Assembly: GCF_004217545.1 (NCBI RefSeq)
Contig: NZ_SHKY01000001.1
Location: 5,270,001 to 5,334,000 of the forward strand
Direction: 5' to 3'
Length of the DNA stretch: 64,000 nucleotides
DNA from: Krasilnikovia cinnamomea
GTDB lineage: Bacteria; Actinomycetota; Actinomycetes; Mycobacteriales; Micromonosporaceae
Translations under genes and position numbers: made by a program
Notes under the pieces: generated by a model
Databases searched by the model: none
The model's input: the letters and a program-made list of their open reading frames with translations, nothing else
Told to the model about the DNA's origin: nothing
Part shown: piece by piece, positions 8,129-16,278 of the stretch
How positions within the stretch are numbered: position 1 is the stretch's first letter
How the letters are laid out: every line of letters starts with the position of its first letter

Positions 8129-8671
8129 ATGTCCCGCACCCGCCGTACCGCCGAGGAGCGCCACGAGCAGTTCGTGGCGGCCGCCGTCACCGCGTTCAGC
8201 CACGGCGGCTACGCGGGCACGACCACCGATCAGGTGGCCCGCCTCGCGGGCGTCTCGCAGCCGTACGTGATCCGGCTCTTCGGCACCAAGCAGGAGTTGT
8301 TCCTGACGGCGGTCAACCACGCGGGCGACCGGATCGAGGCGAAGTTCCGCGAGGCGGCGCGGCGCGAGCCGACCCTGGCGAGCCTGGGTCAGGCGTACGA
8401 CGAACTGCTGGCCGAGCGGGAGGTGATCACCATGCTGCTGCACGGGTTCACGGCCAGCGCGGACCCGGCCGTCGGCGAGCCGGTGCGCGCCTGCTTCGGC
8501 CGGATCTACGAGACGGTGCGCGAGCTGACCGGCGCGACCGACGACGAGCTACGCGACTTCTTCGCGAAAGGCATGCTGCTCACCTGCCTGGGCGCCATGC
8601 GCGTGGTCGGGCCCGACCCGGCCCCCCGCCAGCCCTGGATGGACCGCCTGCTGAACACGTTCGGCCACTAG
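8129..8671 (+). CDS. TetR/AcrR-family repressor of the adjacent efflux gene
   Basis: 180 residues. The N-terminal HTH is clear (TTDQVARLAGVSQPYVIRLFGTKQELF, about residues 31-57), followed by an all-helical ligand domain. Divergent from the MFS gene, with two near-identical 16-bp palindromes in the 77-bp gap, the typical autoregulated efflux arrangement. The ligand is unknown. No Shine-Dalgarno is visible before the ATG. Converges on the next minus-strand gene with 13 bp between stops. Confidence 0.92.
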   Translation: MSRTRRTAEERHEQFVAAAVTAFSHGGYAGTTTDQVARLAGVSQPYVIRLFGTKQELFLTAVNHAGDRIEAKFREAARREPTLASLGQAYDELLAEREVITMLLHGFTASADPAVGEPVRACFGRIYETVRELTGATDDELRDFFAKGMLLTCLGAMRVVGPDPAPRQPWMDRLLNTFGH

Positions 8672-8684
8672 GAGCGGCGCGACG

Positions 8685-9113
8685 TCAGCGGCCGTCGGCC
8701 AGGCGCAGCGCGTACTCGCGGACGGCGGACTGGTAGGTGGCCTCGGCCAGGGTCCAGCCGCCGTCGCCGGGGCGGCTGGCCCGGTTCAGCTGGGTCTGCA
8801 TGGTCACCACGGCCGACGACAGGCCGCTGAACGGCCGGGTACGCCACAGCTGCTCGCCCGCCGGGGCCACCTCGACCAGGTCGTCGTCCACAGTGATCAG
8901 TTCCGCCCCGGCCAGCCGGCCTACGGACTCCTCCAGCTCGGCCCGGCTCGGCACGCTGTGGTGCAGGAAGTCCGCCGCGGCCAGCACGTCCGCCAGGCTC
9001 GCGCCGGTCACGGGCAGCGCCGCGTGCAACGCCCGGTCGCGTTCCAGCCGCGCGGCGATGACCACGGCGACGAAGATCCACGCGTCGTTCCACCGCCATC
9101 CGCCAGCCCCCAT
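8685..9113 (-). CDS. Hypothetical protein, small alpha/beta
   Basis: 142 residues from the ATG at 9113 (MGAGGWRWND). I do not recognise a family. The order helix - ADFLHHSVPSRAELEESVGRLAGAELI - VDDDLVEVAPAGEQLWR resembles a winged-helix layout (helices, then a charged beta hairpin), but this is weak. No signal peptide or membrane segment is convincing; residues 9-20 are only mildly hydrophobic. Divergent from the GH20 gene, whose possible starts lie within 60 bp. Third-position GC is high in this frame. Confidence 0.7.
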   Translation of the reverse strand: MGAGGWRWNDAWIFVAVVIAARLERDRALHAALPVTGASLADVLAAADFLHHSVPSRAELEESVGRLAGAELITVDDDLVEVAPAGEQLWRTRPFSGLSSAVVTMQTQLNRASRPGDGGWTLAEATYQSAVREYALRLADGR

Positions 9114-9152
9114 GCCGCAATGATGCCGTCTGCGTGCCTTGCCGGGAAGCGA

Positions 9153-10736
9153 ATGTGGTTGGGTGATCAGATGCTGGTCCCGGCCGCCCGCCACGCCGCC
9201 CGGTCCGCCGGGCGGTTCGTCCTCACCGAAACGACCCGGGTCGATGCCCCGCCCGCGGTCGCGGACCTGCTGCGTGAGCTGCTCGGCCAGCCCACGGGCC
9301 TGCCGCTGCCGCCGGGCGCGGGCGGGCTGCGGTTCGCCCTGGACGACGATCCGGGGCTGGGCGCCGAGGGGTACCGGATGAGTGTCACTCCCCAGGGGGT
9401 CACCGTCCGGGCGCACACCGAGGCCGGGTTGCGCTGGGCGGTCCAGACGTTGCGCCAGCTGCTGCCCGCCGAGGCGTACGGGGCCGGCCCGGCGCCCGGG
9501 GTCGTCTGGGCGCTGCCGGTGGTCGACATCGTCGACGGGCCCGCCCATCCGTGGCGGGGTGCCCTGCTGGACGTGGCCCGGTGGGCGCATCCGATGCCGT
9601 TCGTGCGGCGCTTCGTCGACCTGATGGCGGCCCACAAGCTCAACGTGCTGCACCTGCACCTGACCGACGACCAGGGCTGGCGCTTCGAGGTACGGCGCTA
9701 TCCCCGGCTGACCGAGGTGGGTGGCGTGCGCGCGCAGAGCCCGGCCGGGCATTCCCGCGAGCGGCGCTTCGACGGTGCCCCGCACGGCGGCTGGTACACC
9801 CAGCGGGAGCTGCGCGACCTCGTCGGGTACGCGGCCCGGCGCGGGGTGCGGATCGTGCCCGAGGTGGATCTGCCCGGTCACGTCCAGGCCGCGCTGGCCG
9901 CGTACCCGGAGCTGGGCAACGACCCCGGCCGGCGGCTGCCGGTACGCACCGCGTGGGGCATCTCGTCGCATGTGCTCAACCCGTCCGCGGCCACCCTGGA
10001 GGTGGTGCGGCACATCCTCGACGAGCTGGTGGACGTGTTCCCGTCCGAGATCGTGCACATCGGCGGCGACGAGTGCCCGACCGACGAGTGGCGGGCCAGC
10101 CCGGCGGCGCTGGCCCGGGTCGCGGAGCTGGGCCTGGCCGGGGTGGGTGATCTGCAGCGCTGGTACGCCGCCGAGCTGGCCACCCACCTGGCCGGGCACG
10201 GGCGCCGCGTGGGGGTGTGGGACGAGCTGCTGGAGTCCGGCGCCCCGGCGGACGCGGTGGTCTTCGGCTGGCGCGGCCAGGAACACGCCGCCGCTGCCCT
10301 GGCCGCCGGGCACGAGGTGGTCGCCTGCCCGCATACCCACACCTACCTGGACTACGCCGAGACCGACGACCCGCGGGCGCCCGGCGAGCCGGTCGCGGCG
10401 CGGCTCGGCACCCCGCTGCCCAAGGTGTACGGCTACCGCCCGCCGGAGCCCGGCCCCGGGCGGCTGCTGGGTGTGCAGGGGCAACTGTGGAGCGAGTACC
10501 TGCCGACCCCGGAACTCGTCGAGTACCGGGCGTTCCCGCGCCTCGCGGCGCTCGCCGAGCTCGGCTGGACCGGTCCCGGCGGCGACTTCGCCGACTTCCG
10601 GCGGCGCCTCGACGGCCACCTGCCCCGCCTCGACCGGGCCGGCGTCGGCTACCGCCCCCTGGACGGGCCCCTCTCTGTCAGTGGACGGGGAAGTGGTGCG
10701 TCACGTCGTGCGGAAAGTGCAGCCGGACCGAGGTGA
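9153..10736 (+). CDS. Beta-N-acetylhexosaminidase, glycoside hydrolase family 20
   Basis: About 527 residues. An N-terminal GH20b-like domain (residues 1-130) precedes the TIM barrel, with LHLHLTDDQGWRFEV and the catalytic Asp306-Glu307 pair in HIGGDECPTDEW. Releases terminal GlcNAc/GalNAc by substrate-assisted catalysis. No signal peptide is seen, so it may act inside the cell on imported chito-oligosaccharides or muropeptides. The start is uncertain: ATGs at 9120, 9123, 9153 and 9171 share the frame; 9153 has a close GGGAAG. The last 59 bp overlap the convergent MEDS gene, so the C-terminal 20 residues are read-through-like and probably not part of the fold. Confidence 0.9.
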   Translation: MWLGDQMLVPAARHAARSAGRFVLTETTRVDAPPAVADLLRELLGQPTGLPLPPGAGGLRFALDDDPGLGAEGYRMSVTPQGVTVRAHTEAGLRWAVQTLRQLLPAEAYGAGPAPGVVWALPVVDIVDGPAHPWRGALLDVARWAHPMPFVRRFVDLMAAHKLNVLHLHLTDDQGWRFEVRRYPRLTEVGGVRAQSPAGHSRERRFDGAPHGGWYTQRELRDLVGYAARRGVRIVPEVDLPGHVQAALAAYPELGNDPGRRLPVRTAWGISSHVLNPSAATLEVVRHILDELVDVFPSEIVHIGGDECPTDEWRASPAALARVAELGLAGVGDLQRWYAAELATHLAGHGRRVGVWDELLESGAPADAVVFGWRGQEHAAAALAAGHEVVACPHTHTYLDYAETDDPRAPGEPVAARLGTPLPKVYGYRPPEPGPGRLLGVQGQLWSEYLPTPELVEYRAFPRLAALAELGWTGPGGDFADFRRRLDGHLPRLDRAGVGYRPLDGPLSVSGRGSGASRRAESAAGPR

Positions 10737-11700
10737 CGCCGCCGGCGGTGTGCACCTTGACGACGTCCGCGAGTTGCCGGGCCAGCCACATGCCGCGCCC
10801 CGCGCCGGGATCCCCATCCGGCGAGAGGTACCCGGCGATGGGCGGCAGGGGACGCCCGCCCGCGTCGTCGACCTGGACGACGAGGGTGTTCGCGTGCCGC
10901 CAGGCGCGCACGCGGACGGGGGCGTCGCCGTGGACGATGCCGTTGGTGGCCACCTCGGCGACCGCGAGGACGATGTCGACGGCCGCGGTGTCGGAGAAGG
11001 CCTGCTGCCCGGCCCAGGACCGCACGGCGGTGTGTACCGGGCCGATCTCGCCGAGGCTGGACAGGGTCAGGTCCAGGTCGGTGGCGGCCGGTGGCGTCGA
11101 CAACGGGATCTCGTTGCGGTGGGCGAGGTAGTCGAGGGCGGGCACGTGCTGGACGGGTACCAGCGTCCCGCCGTCGATGATCTCGTGGTTGTGCAGCAGG
11201 CGTACGTTCTCGATGATCAGCGTCGAGTGGCGGCGGGCATCCCAGACGCAGGTAAGTGGACAGTCGTACGGGGCGATGACGTCGTTGTAGACCACCTCGT
11301 AGGACAGGTATTCGGCGGCGCGGTCGACCGGGCTGCTCGGATCGATCTCGGTGGTGATGTCGGGCTCGGCGATGATGTGCACGCGCCGGCCCTGCGCGTA
11401 CTGCTCGGCCGTGTAGCGCCGGAACTCCTCGTACGCGAAGCCCAGCCGCTGGTAGAACGAGCTCCTGTCGCTCCATTGCAGCTGGTCGCTCAGCGCGCCG
11501 AACTCGGTCCGCACGAGGAGTTCCACCTTGGCGCTGACGACCATCAGGACCGCCGTCCCCCGGGCGAGGAGGTCGGCCAGGACCGGTACGAGCCGGGCGC
11601 GCAGGGCGTCGTCCGAGTCGATGATCAGCGCGGCGTGCTCGTACGCGTTGTCGAGCGGTTCGGCGATCTCCCTGTCCGGCAGGTCCGGCCACGTGGTCAT
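10678..11700 (-). CDS. MEDS-domain / HATPase_c anti-sigma-type regulator
   Basis: 340 residues in two parts. Residues 15-165 match the MEDS (DcmR-type sensory) domain: HAALIIDSDD, then LARGTAVLMVVSAKVELLVR and DARRHSTLIIENVRLLHNH. Residues 215-335 form an RsbW-like GHKL ATPase with the N-box VAEVATNGIVHGD and a short G-box region (DDAGGRPLP, GRGMWLARQL). RsbW-type kinases phosphorylate STAS antagonists and sequester sigma factors. Its ATG overlaps the stop of the STAS gene by 4 nt, so the two are a unit. No sigma factor lies next to it; the partner is unknown. Confidence 0.88.
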   Translation of the reverse strand: MTTWPDLPDREIAEPLDNAYEHAALIIDSDDALRARLVPVLADLLARGTAVLMVVSAKVELLVRTEFGALSDQLQWSDRSSFYQRLGFAYEEFRRYTAEQYAQGRRVHIIAEPDITTEIDPSSPVDRAAEYLSYEVVYNDVIAPYDCPLTCVWDARRHSTLIIENVRLLHNHEIIDGGTLVPVQHVPALDYLAHRNEIPLSTPPAATDLDLTLSSLGEIGPVHTAVRSWAGQQAFSDTAAVDIVLAVAEVATNGIVHGDAPVRVRAWRHANTLVVQVDDAGGRPLPPIAGYLSPDGDPGAGRGMWLARQLADVVKVHTAGGVTSVRLHFPHDVTHHFPVH

Positions 11701-12068
11701 GCTCCGGCCTCCGGCTGTGCGTCCCCGTCCGCCGCCGGCGTGACCCGCAGCCGGTCGCTGGTGAGCAGCCCGCAGATCTGCATCGCCCGGAACGCCATCG
11801 GTGCGCAGCTCACCTGGAGAGTCACGCCGGGGGGCACGGCGTCGCGGCCGTGCATCACCGCCCGGACGCCGGCCGCGCCGAAGAAGCTCACCCGGGTCAG
11901 GTCCAGGTGGAGCACTCCGGCGCGGACCTCGGCGGCGATCCGGTCGGCGACATCGACCCAGTTCCCCTGGTCGATGTCGCCCGTAACGTGCAGCACCGCG
12001 CCGTCACGTCGAGTCGAGCACACGTCGGCGCGAAAGGGCTCCGCCACGACATCCAGCCTCTCGGACAC
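11697..12068 (-). CDS. STAS-domain anti-anti-sigma-like protein without phospho-acceptor serine
   Basis: 123 residues. The STAS fold is recognisable from GAVLHVTGDIDQGNWVDVADRI and LHLDLTRVSFFGAAGVRAV. In RsbV/SpoIIAA-type proteins the last block reads ..DSSG, and the Ser is phosphorylated by the partner kinase. Here the four residues are Gly64-Ala65-Ala66-Gly67, so no acceptor Ser or Thr is at that position. It is translationally coupled to the MEDS/ATPase gene. It may act as a non-phosphorylatable partner or be switched another way. Confidence 0.88.
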   Translation of the reverse strand: MSERLDVVAEPFRADVCSTRRDGAVLHVTGDIDQGNWVDVADRIAAEVRAGVLHLDLTRVSFFGAAGVRAVMHGRDAVPPGVTLQVSCAPMAFRAMQICGLLTSDRLRVTPAADGDAQPEAGA

Positions 12069-12170
12069 CGCCGACGCGCCGGATCCCCCGCTGGTCCGGC
12101 AGCGCCAACCGGGTGTCAGTGCGATAGGGGGTCAGCCATTCCTCAAACTACGCCACCGACTGGCCCGCTG

Positions 12171-12190
12171 ATACCCCTCTGCGGGGGTAT
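12171..12190. promoter_or_regulatory. ATACCCC palindrome, possible metal-regulator operator or hairpin
   Basis: ATACCCC (12171-12177) and GGGGTAT (12184-12190) form a perfect 7-bp inverted repeat with a 6-nt spacer, 103 bp upstream of the STAS gene and 38 bp past the stop of the yczE-like gene. The arms resemble CsoR-type copper operators, but no CsoR or copper gene is present here. It could equally be a weak terminator for the yczE-like gene. Confidence 0.35.
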
Positions 12191-12227
12191 ACCGCACTTG
12201 CCGCCATTGGGTGATCCGCGCGGTTGA

Positions 12228-12884
12228 TCAGGCTGCCGGGGCGGCGATCCTGGCGCGGCCGGTCTCCGGCACGGTGAAGCGGGGGATGAACACCTGGGCG
12301 AGTGGTCCGATGGCCAGCGCGTACGCGAGGGTGCCCAGGCCGACCGTGCCGCCCAGCAGGAAGCCGGTGGCCAGCACGAGGACCTCGATGGTGGTGCGCA
12401 CGAGGCGGATCGACAGGCGGGGGAAGCGGCCGACGATGCCGGTCATCAGGCCGTCGCGCGGGCCCGGGCCCAGCCGTGCGCCGATGTACATCCCGGTGGC
12501 GACCCCGTTGAGCAGGATGCCCGCGACCAGGTAGGCGACGCGTACGGGCAGGCTGGCGCCGGTCGGCAGCACCGCGAGGGCGCCGTCGACGACGAGGCCG
12601 ATGACGACGAGGTTGGCGATCGTGCCGATGCCGGGCCGCTGCCGCAGCGGGATCCACAGCAGCAGGAGCGGGATGCCGGTGAGGATCACGACGGTGCCGA
12701 TGCTGATCCCGGTGGCCCGCGACACGCCCTGGTGGAACACGTCCCACGGGGTGAGGCCGAGACCGGAGATGACCATGAGGGCCATGCTGAAGCCGTACAG
12801 GGTCAGGCCGACCGTGAGCTGGGCCAGTCGGCGGCCCGGGCGAGAGCGGATAGTGACGTGATCGGTGTTGCCAGTCGTCGGCAT
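12228..12884 (-). CDS. YczE/YyaS/YitT-family membrane protein
   Basis: 218 residues from ATG at 12884 (MPTTGNTDHV). Five to six hydrophobic segments, and the family signature ISGLGLTPWDVFHQGVSR near residue 45, GIPLLLLWIPLRQRPGIGT and ARLGPGPRDGLMTG. Transport function is presumed but undetermined. It is divergent from a MocR-type regulator, 60 bp apart, an association known for the YczR subgroup of MocR regulators. An upstream in-frame GTG at 12905 would add 7 residues but overlaps the putative operator. Confidence 0.88.
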   Translation of the reverse strand: MPTTGNTDHVTIRSRPGRRLAQLTVGLTLYGFSMALMVISGLGLTPWDVFHQGVSRATGISIGTVVILTGIPLLLLWIPLRQRPGIGTIANLVVIGLVVDGALAVLPTGASLPVRVAYLVAGILLNGVATGMYIGARLGPGPRDGLMTGIVGRFPRLSIRLVRTTIEVLVLATGFLLGGTVGLGTLAYALAIGPLAQVFIPRFTVPETGRARIAAPAA

Positions 12885-12898
12885 AGCTGCCACTCTGA

Positions 12899-12928
12899 GG
12901 GCCAATCGCTCGGCCTGAAAGGGCCAAT
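12899..12928. promoter_or_regulatory. Direct-repeat operator for the MocR regulator
   Basis: GGGCCAAT occurs at 12899-12906 and 12921-12928, a 22-bp period (two helical turns) in the gap between the divergent yczE-like and MocR genes. MocR/GabR-type dimers are known to bind direct repeats. The second repeat ends 5 bp before the MocR Shine-Dalgarno. A related element, GGCCAATTGGCC, lies at 12962. Confidence 0.6.
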
Positions 12929-12943
12929 TTACCGGAGGTGGCG

Positions 12944-14398
12944 GTGACGACGTCGGTGCGCGGCGGCCAATTGGCCCGACTGCTGGGGCAGTGGCATTCG
13001 CTGCCGGGCCGCCACAAGCGGCCCGACTACGACGCGTTGGCCGGTGCGGTCCGCGGGCTGCTGGCCGACAGCCGGCTCCCGCTCGGGACCCGCCTGCCCG
13101 CCGAACGGGAACTCGCCGAGTCCCTCGGGATCAGCCGCACCACCGTCTCGGCGGCGTACCGGTCGCTGCGCGAGACCGGGCACCTGACCAGCCGTCGCGG
13201 TGCGGGCAGCTGGACCACGCTGCCGACCGGCCACCGGGTCGGCAGCTCGGGCCTGTGGGCGCCCGACGACGACGTCGACATGATCGACATGGGGGTGGCC
13301 GCCTCGGCGGCGCCGGTCGAGCTCGTGGCCGCGGCCCGCGCCGCCGCCGACGACCTGCCCCGCTACCTGGGCAGCGCCGGGTACCACCCGACCGGGCTGG
13401 CCGAGCTGCGGGCGGCCGTCGCCGAGGGCTACGCGGCGCGCGGAGTGCCCACCAGCGCCGAGCAGATCCTCATCACCAGCGGCACCCAGCAGGCCCTCGA
13501 CCTGGTGCTGCGGCTGTCCGTCCCGGCCGGGGCGCCCGTGCTCGTGGAGTCCCCGACCTACCCGAACGCGCTCGCCGCGCTGTCCGCCCGGCGGGCCCGG
13601 ATCAGCACCCACGGCCTGGACCCGCGCACCGGCTGGGACGCCGAACTGCTGCTCGGCGCGCTGCGGCAGACCCGCCCCCGGCTGGCGTACCTGATTCCCG
13701 AGTTCCAGAACCCGACCGGTCACCTGATGCCGGCCGGGCTGCGCGAGCGGCTGGTCGGTGCGGCCCACGCGACCGGCACCGAGCTGGTCATCGACGAGTC
13801 GTTCGTGGACCTGCCGCTCGACGGCGCGCCGATGCCCCCGCCGGTCGCCGTGTTCGACCGGCACTCGCGGGTGGTCTCCATCGGCGGGATGAGCAAGGCG
13901 TACTGGGGTGGGCTGCGGATCGGCTGGGTCCGCGCCTCGGCGCCGCTGGTGCAGCGCCTCGCCGCGCTGCGGGTCGGGGTGGACATGTCCAGCCCGGTGC
14001 TCGAACAGCTCGTCGCGGTGCGGCTGCTGGCCCAGGAACAGACCATCGTGGCCGCCCGCCGGGCCCAGCTCGAGTTCCGGCGCGACGCGCTGGTCGCCGC
14101 GCTCACCGAGCTGCTGCCCGAGTGGCGGGTGTGCGTGCCGGGCGGCGGCGTCACCCTCTGGGCCGAACTGGACGGGCCCATCTCCAGCGCGCTCGCCCGC
14201 GCCGCCGAGGACGTGGGGGTGCGGCTGGCGCCCGGGCCCCGGTTCGGCCTGGACGGGACGCTGGAGCGCTTCGTCCGGCTGCCGTTCACCCTCGCCGCTG
14301 ACGACCTCACCGAGGCCGTACGCCGGATCGCCGCCGTCCGGCACGACCTCGACCGGACCAGCCGCCCCGCGTGGGGCACTCCCGCCGTCATCGCCTGA
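12944..14398 (+). CDS. MocR-family regulator (GntR HTH fused to aminotransferase fold), YczR-like
   Basis: 484 residues. N-terminal GntR winged helix (about 28-95: LPLGTRLPAERELAESLGISRTTVSAAYRSL), then a fold-type I aminotransferase-like domain (from about 110) with SGTQQALDLV, FQNPTGHLMP, VIDESFVDL and the PLP-lysine motif GGMSKAYWGGLRIGW. These regulators sense PLP or amino compounds. GTG at 12944 has GGAGG 5 nt upstream; the earlier GTG at 12938 overlaps that RBS and is unlikely. Likely controls the divergent yczE-like gene. Confidence 0.93.
   Translation: MTTSVRGGQLARLLGQWHSLPGRHKRPDYDALAGAVRGLLADSRLPLGTRLPAERELAESLGISRTTVSAAYRSLRETGHLTSRRGAGSWTTLPTGHRVGSSGLWAPDDDVDMIDMGVAASAAPVELVAAARAAADDLPRYLGSAGYHPTGLAELRAAVAEGYAARGVPTSAEQILITSGTQQALDLVLRLSVPAGAPVLVESPTYPNALAALSARRARISTHGLDPRTGWDAELLLGALRQTRPRLAYLIPEFQNPTGHLMPAGLRERLVGAAHATGTELVIDESFVDLPLDGAPMPPPVAVFDRHSRVVSIGGMSKAYWGGLRIGWVRASAPLVQRLAALRVGVDMSSPVLEQLVAVRLLAQEQTIVAARRAQLEFRRDALVAALTELLPEWRVCVPGGGVTLWAELDGPISSALARAAEDVGVRLAPGPRFGLDGTLERFVRLPFTLAADDLTEAVRRIAAVRHDLDRTSRPAWGTPAVIA
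12962..12973. promoter_or_regulatory. GGCCAATTGGCC palindrome inside the MocR coding start
   Basis: A perfect 12-bp palindrome, 18 bp into the MocR gene, that contains the same GGCCAAT core as the direct repeats at 12899-12928. Its centre is 43 bp from the centre of the second direct repeat. It may be a third, lower-affinity regulator site or a roadblock for autorepression. Confidence 0.45.
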
Positions 14399-14402
14399 GA
14401 AA

Positions 14403-14438
14403 CCGGGCGCGGATCCGGCGAACCGGCTCCGCGCCCGG
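14403..14438. terminator. Bidirectional hairpin between MocR and acyl-CoA ligase genes
   Basis: CCGGGCGCGGA (14403) pairs with TCCGCGCCCGG (ending 14438); a CCGG/CCGG inner stem and CGAA loop extend it, with a single T/C mismatch. It fills most of the 56-bp gap between convergent stops. No U-tract, as usual in high-GC actinobacteria. Confidence 0.75.
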
Positions 14439-14454
14439 GACGAGCTGGGTGGAC

Positions 14455-16278
14455 TCAGATCTGGGCGAGGGAGCCCGAGTACATCTTGTCGATCTCGGCG
14501 GCGAAGTTCGCCTCGACGCTGCGCCGCTTGATCTTCATCGACGGGGTGATCTCGCCCTGCTCGATGCTGAGGTCACGCGGCAGGATGGCGAACTTCTTGA
14601 CCGTCTCCCAGCGGTTCAGCTTGCCGTTGAGCTGCTCGACGAAGCCCGCGATCAGCTGCTCGGTCTCGGGCGCCGCGACGATCTCGGCGTAGCCGCGCCC
14701 CTCCAACGGCCCGCCCGCGGCCCAGGCCACGATGGCGTCCTCGTCCAGCGAGATCAGCATCGTCACGAAGTTGCGCGCCTGGCCCACCACCACCGCCTGC
14801 GACGTGTACGGGCACACCGCCTTGAACATGCCCTCGATGTTCGAGGGTGCGATGTACTTGCCGCCGGACGTCTTGACCAGGTCCTTCTTGCGGTCCGTGA
14901 TGGACAGGTTGCCCTCGTCGTCCAACTGGCCGATGTCACCCGTACGGAAGAAGCCGTCCTCGGTGAACGCCTCCGCGGTCTCCTTCGGCAGGTTGTGGTA
15001 GCCGCGCATGACCGGGGCGCCGCGCAGCAGGATCTCGCCGTCGGTGTCGATGCGGACCTCCAGGTCACCGAGCGGCTTGCCCACCGTGCCGATCTTCAGT
15101 TCGCCCACCCGGTTGACGAAGTTGGCGGCGCTGCTCTCGGTGAGCCCGTAGCCCTCCGAGACCGGCAGGTTGGCGGCGGCGAAGAACTCCGCGATGTCGC
15201 GGCTCAGCGGCGCCGACCCGGAGACCAGGACGCGCATCCGGCCGCCGAGTCGCTGCTGCAGCTTGCTGAAGACGAGCTTCTCCGCGATCGCGTACTCGGT
15301 GCGCAGCCACCGGTCGACGGGCTTTCCGGCCTGCTCCAGCCGTACCTTGCGCTTGCCCGTCTTGAGCGCCCAGCTGAAGATCTTCGCCTTCAGCCCGCCC
15401 TCGCCGAGCGCCGTGGTGACGGTCTTGTTGTAGATCTTCTCGAAGATGCGCGGGGCCGCGGCCATCAGCGTCGGCCGGATGACGGCGAGCTTCTCGACGA
15501 GCTTGTCCACCCGGCCGTCCACATAGGTCGGCACGCCCACGTGGATGACGCCGCACATGATGGTCTTGCCGAACGAGTGCGACAGCGGCAGCCAGAGGTA
15601 CTGCAGGTCGTTGGGGTCGTACAGGCCGAGCTCCTCCTGCGCCACGCCCTCCCAGGTCCAGCCGCGGTGCAGCAGCTCGACGCCCTTGGGGTGCCCCGTC
15701 GTGCCGGAGGTGTAGATGAGCGTCGCCACGTGCTCCGGCTGGATCGCCTCGATCGCGCGGTCGATGAGACCGGGGTCGCGGGCCAGTGCGGCGCGGCCGC
15801 GTTCCTCCAGGTCGGCGAGCGTGAGCTGGGGCGGCTCGGCTTCGGCGTCGGCGAGGCCGTCGATGAGTACGACGTGGGTGACCGAGGTGCTGGCCCCGGA
15901 GATCTTGAGCGCCTGCTGGGGGTTCTCGGCGACCAGAACCTTCGAGCCCGAGTCGGCGATGATGAACGTCGCGTCCTCGGGCTCGGTGGTGGGGTAGACG
16001 GTGGTGGTCGCCCCGCCGGCGCAGTTGACGGCGAGGTCCGCCAGGATCCATTCGAGGCGGGTGTTGGACAGGATCGAGACCCGGTCCTCCAGGCCCACGC
16101 CGAGTTCGGCGAACCCGGCGGCCAGCGCGAAGGCCTTGTCTTTGACCTGCGCCCAGGTCAGCCACTCCATGCCGGTGTCATCCGCGTCGGGTCCGGCGAA
16201 CGCCTGCTTGTCCGGGGTGGCCTCCACCCGGTGCAGAAACATGGCCGGGATCGACCGGTAGGGAACGTCGAGTGCCAT
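14455..16278 (-). CDS. Long-chain fatty-acid--CoA ligase (FadD15-like)
   Basis: 607 residues, typical for the AMP-forming FACL group. ATP-binding P-loop IYTSGTTGHPKG (188-199), the GYGLTESSA motif, FRTGDIGQLDDEG and the DRKKDLVKTSGGKYIAPSNIE hinge/adenylate region, and C-terminal Lys in TPSMKIKRR. Activates fatty acids as acyl-CoA for beta-oxidation or lipid synthesis. Length and motifs match the actinobacterial FadD15-like enzymes. The ATG at 16278 is 44 bp from an inverted repeat at 16314-16337 that may regulate it. Stand-alone gene. Confidence 0.93.
   Translation of the reverse strand: MALDVPYRSIPAMFLHRVEATPDKQAFAGPDADDTGMEWLTWAQVKDKAFALAAGFAELGVGLEDRVSILSNTRLEWILADLAVNCAGGATTTVYPTTEPEDATFIIADSGSKVLVAENPQQALKISGASTSVTHVVLIDGLADAEAEPPQLTLADLEERGRAALARDPGLIDRAIEAIQPEHVATLIYTSGTTGHPKGVELLHRGWTWEGVAQEELGLYDPNDLQYLWLPLSHSFGKTIMCGVIHVGVPTYVDGRVDKLVEKLAVIRPTLMAAAPRIFEKIYNKTVTTALGEGGLKAKIFSWALKTGKRKVRLEQAGKPVDRWLRTEYAIAEKLVFSKLQQRLGGRMRVLVSGSAPLSRDIAEFFAAANLPVSEGYGLTESSAANFVNRVGELKIGTVGKPLGDLEVRIDTDGEILLRGAPVMRGYHNLPKETAEAFTEDGFFRTGDIGQLDDEGNLSITDRKKDLVKTSGGKYIAPSNIEGMFKAVCPYTSQAVVVGQARNFVTMLISLDEDAIVAWAAGGPLEGRGYAEIVAAPETEQLIAGFVEQLNGKLNRWETVKKFAILPRDLSIEQGEITPSMKIKRRSVEANFAAEIDKMYSGSLAQI

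Noticed and set aside
8668..9120. 150-codon alternative ORF on the minus strand
   Set aside because: Arg/Gly-rich frame-shifted shadow of the 142-residue gene at 8685-9113, which has normal residue composition.
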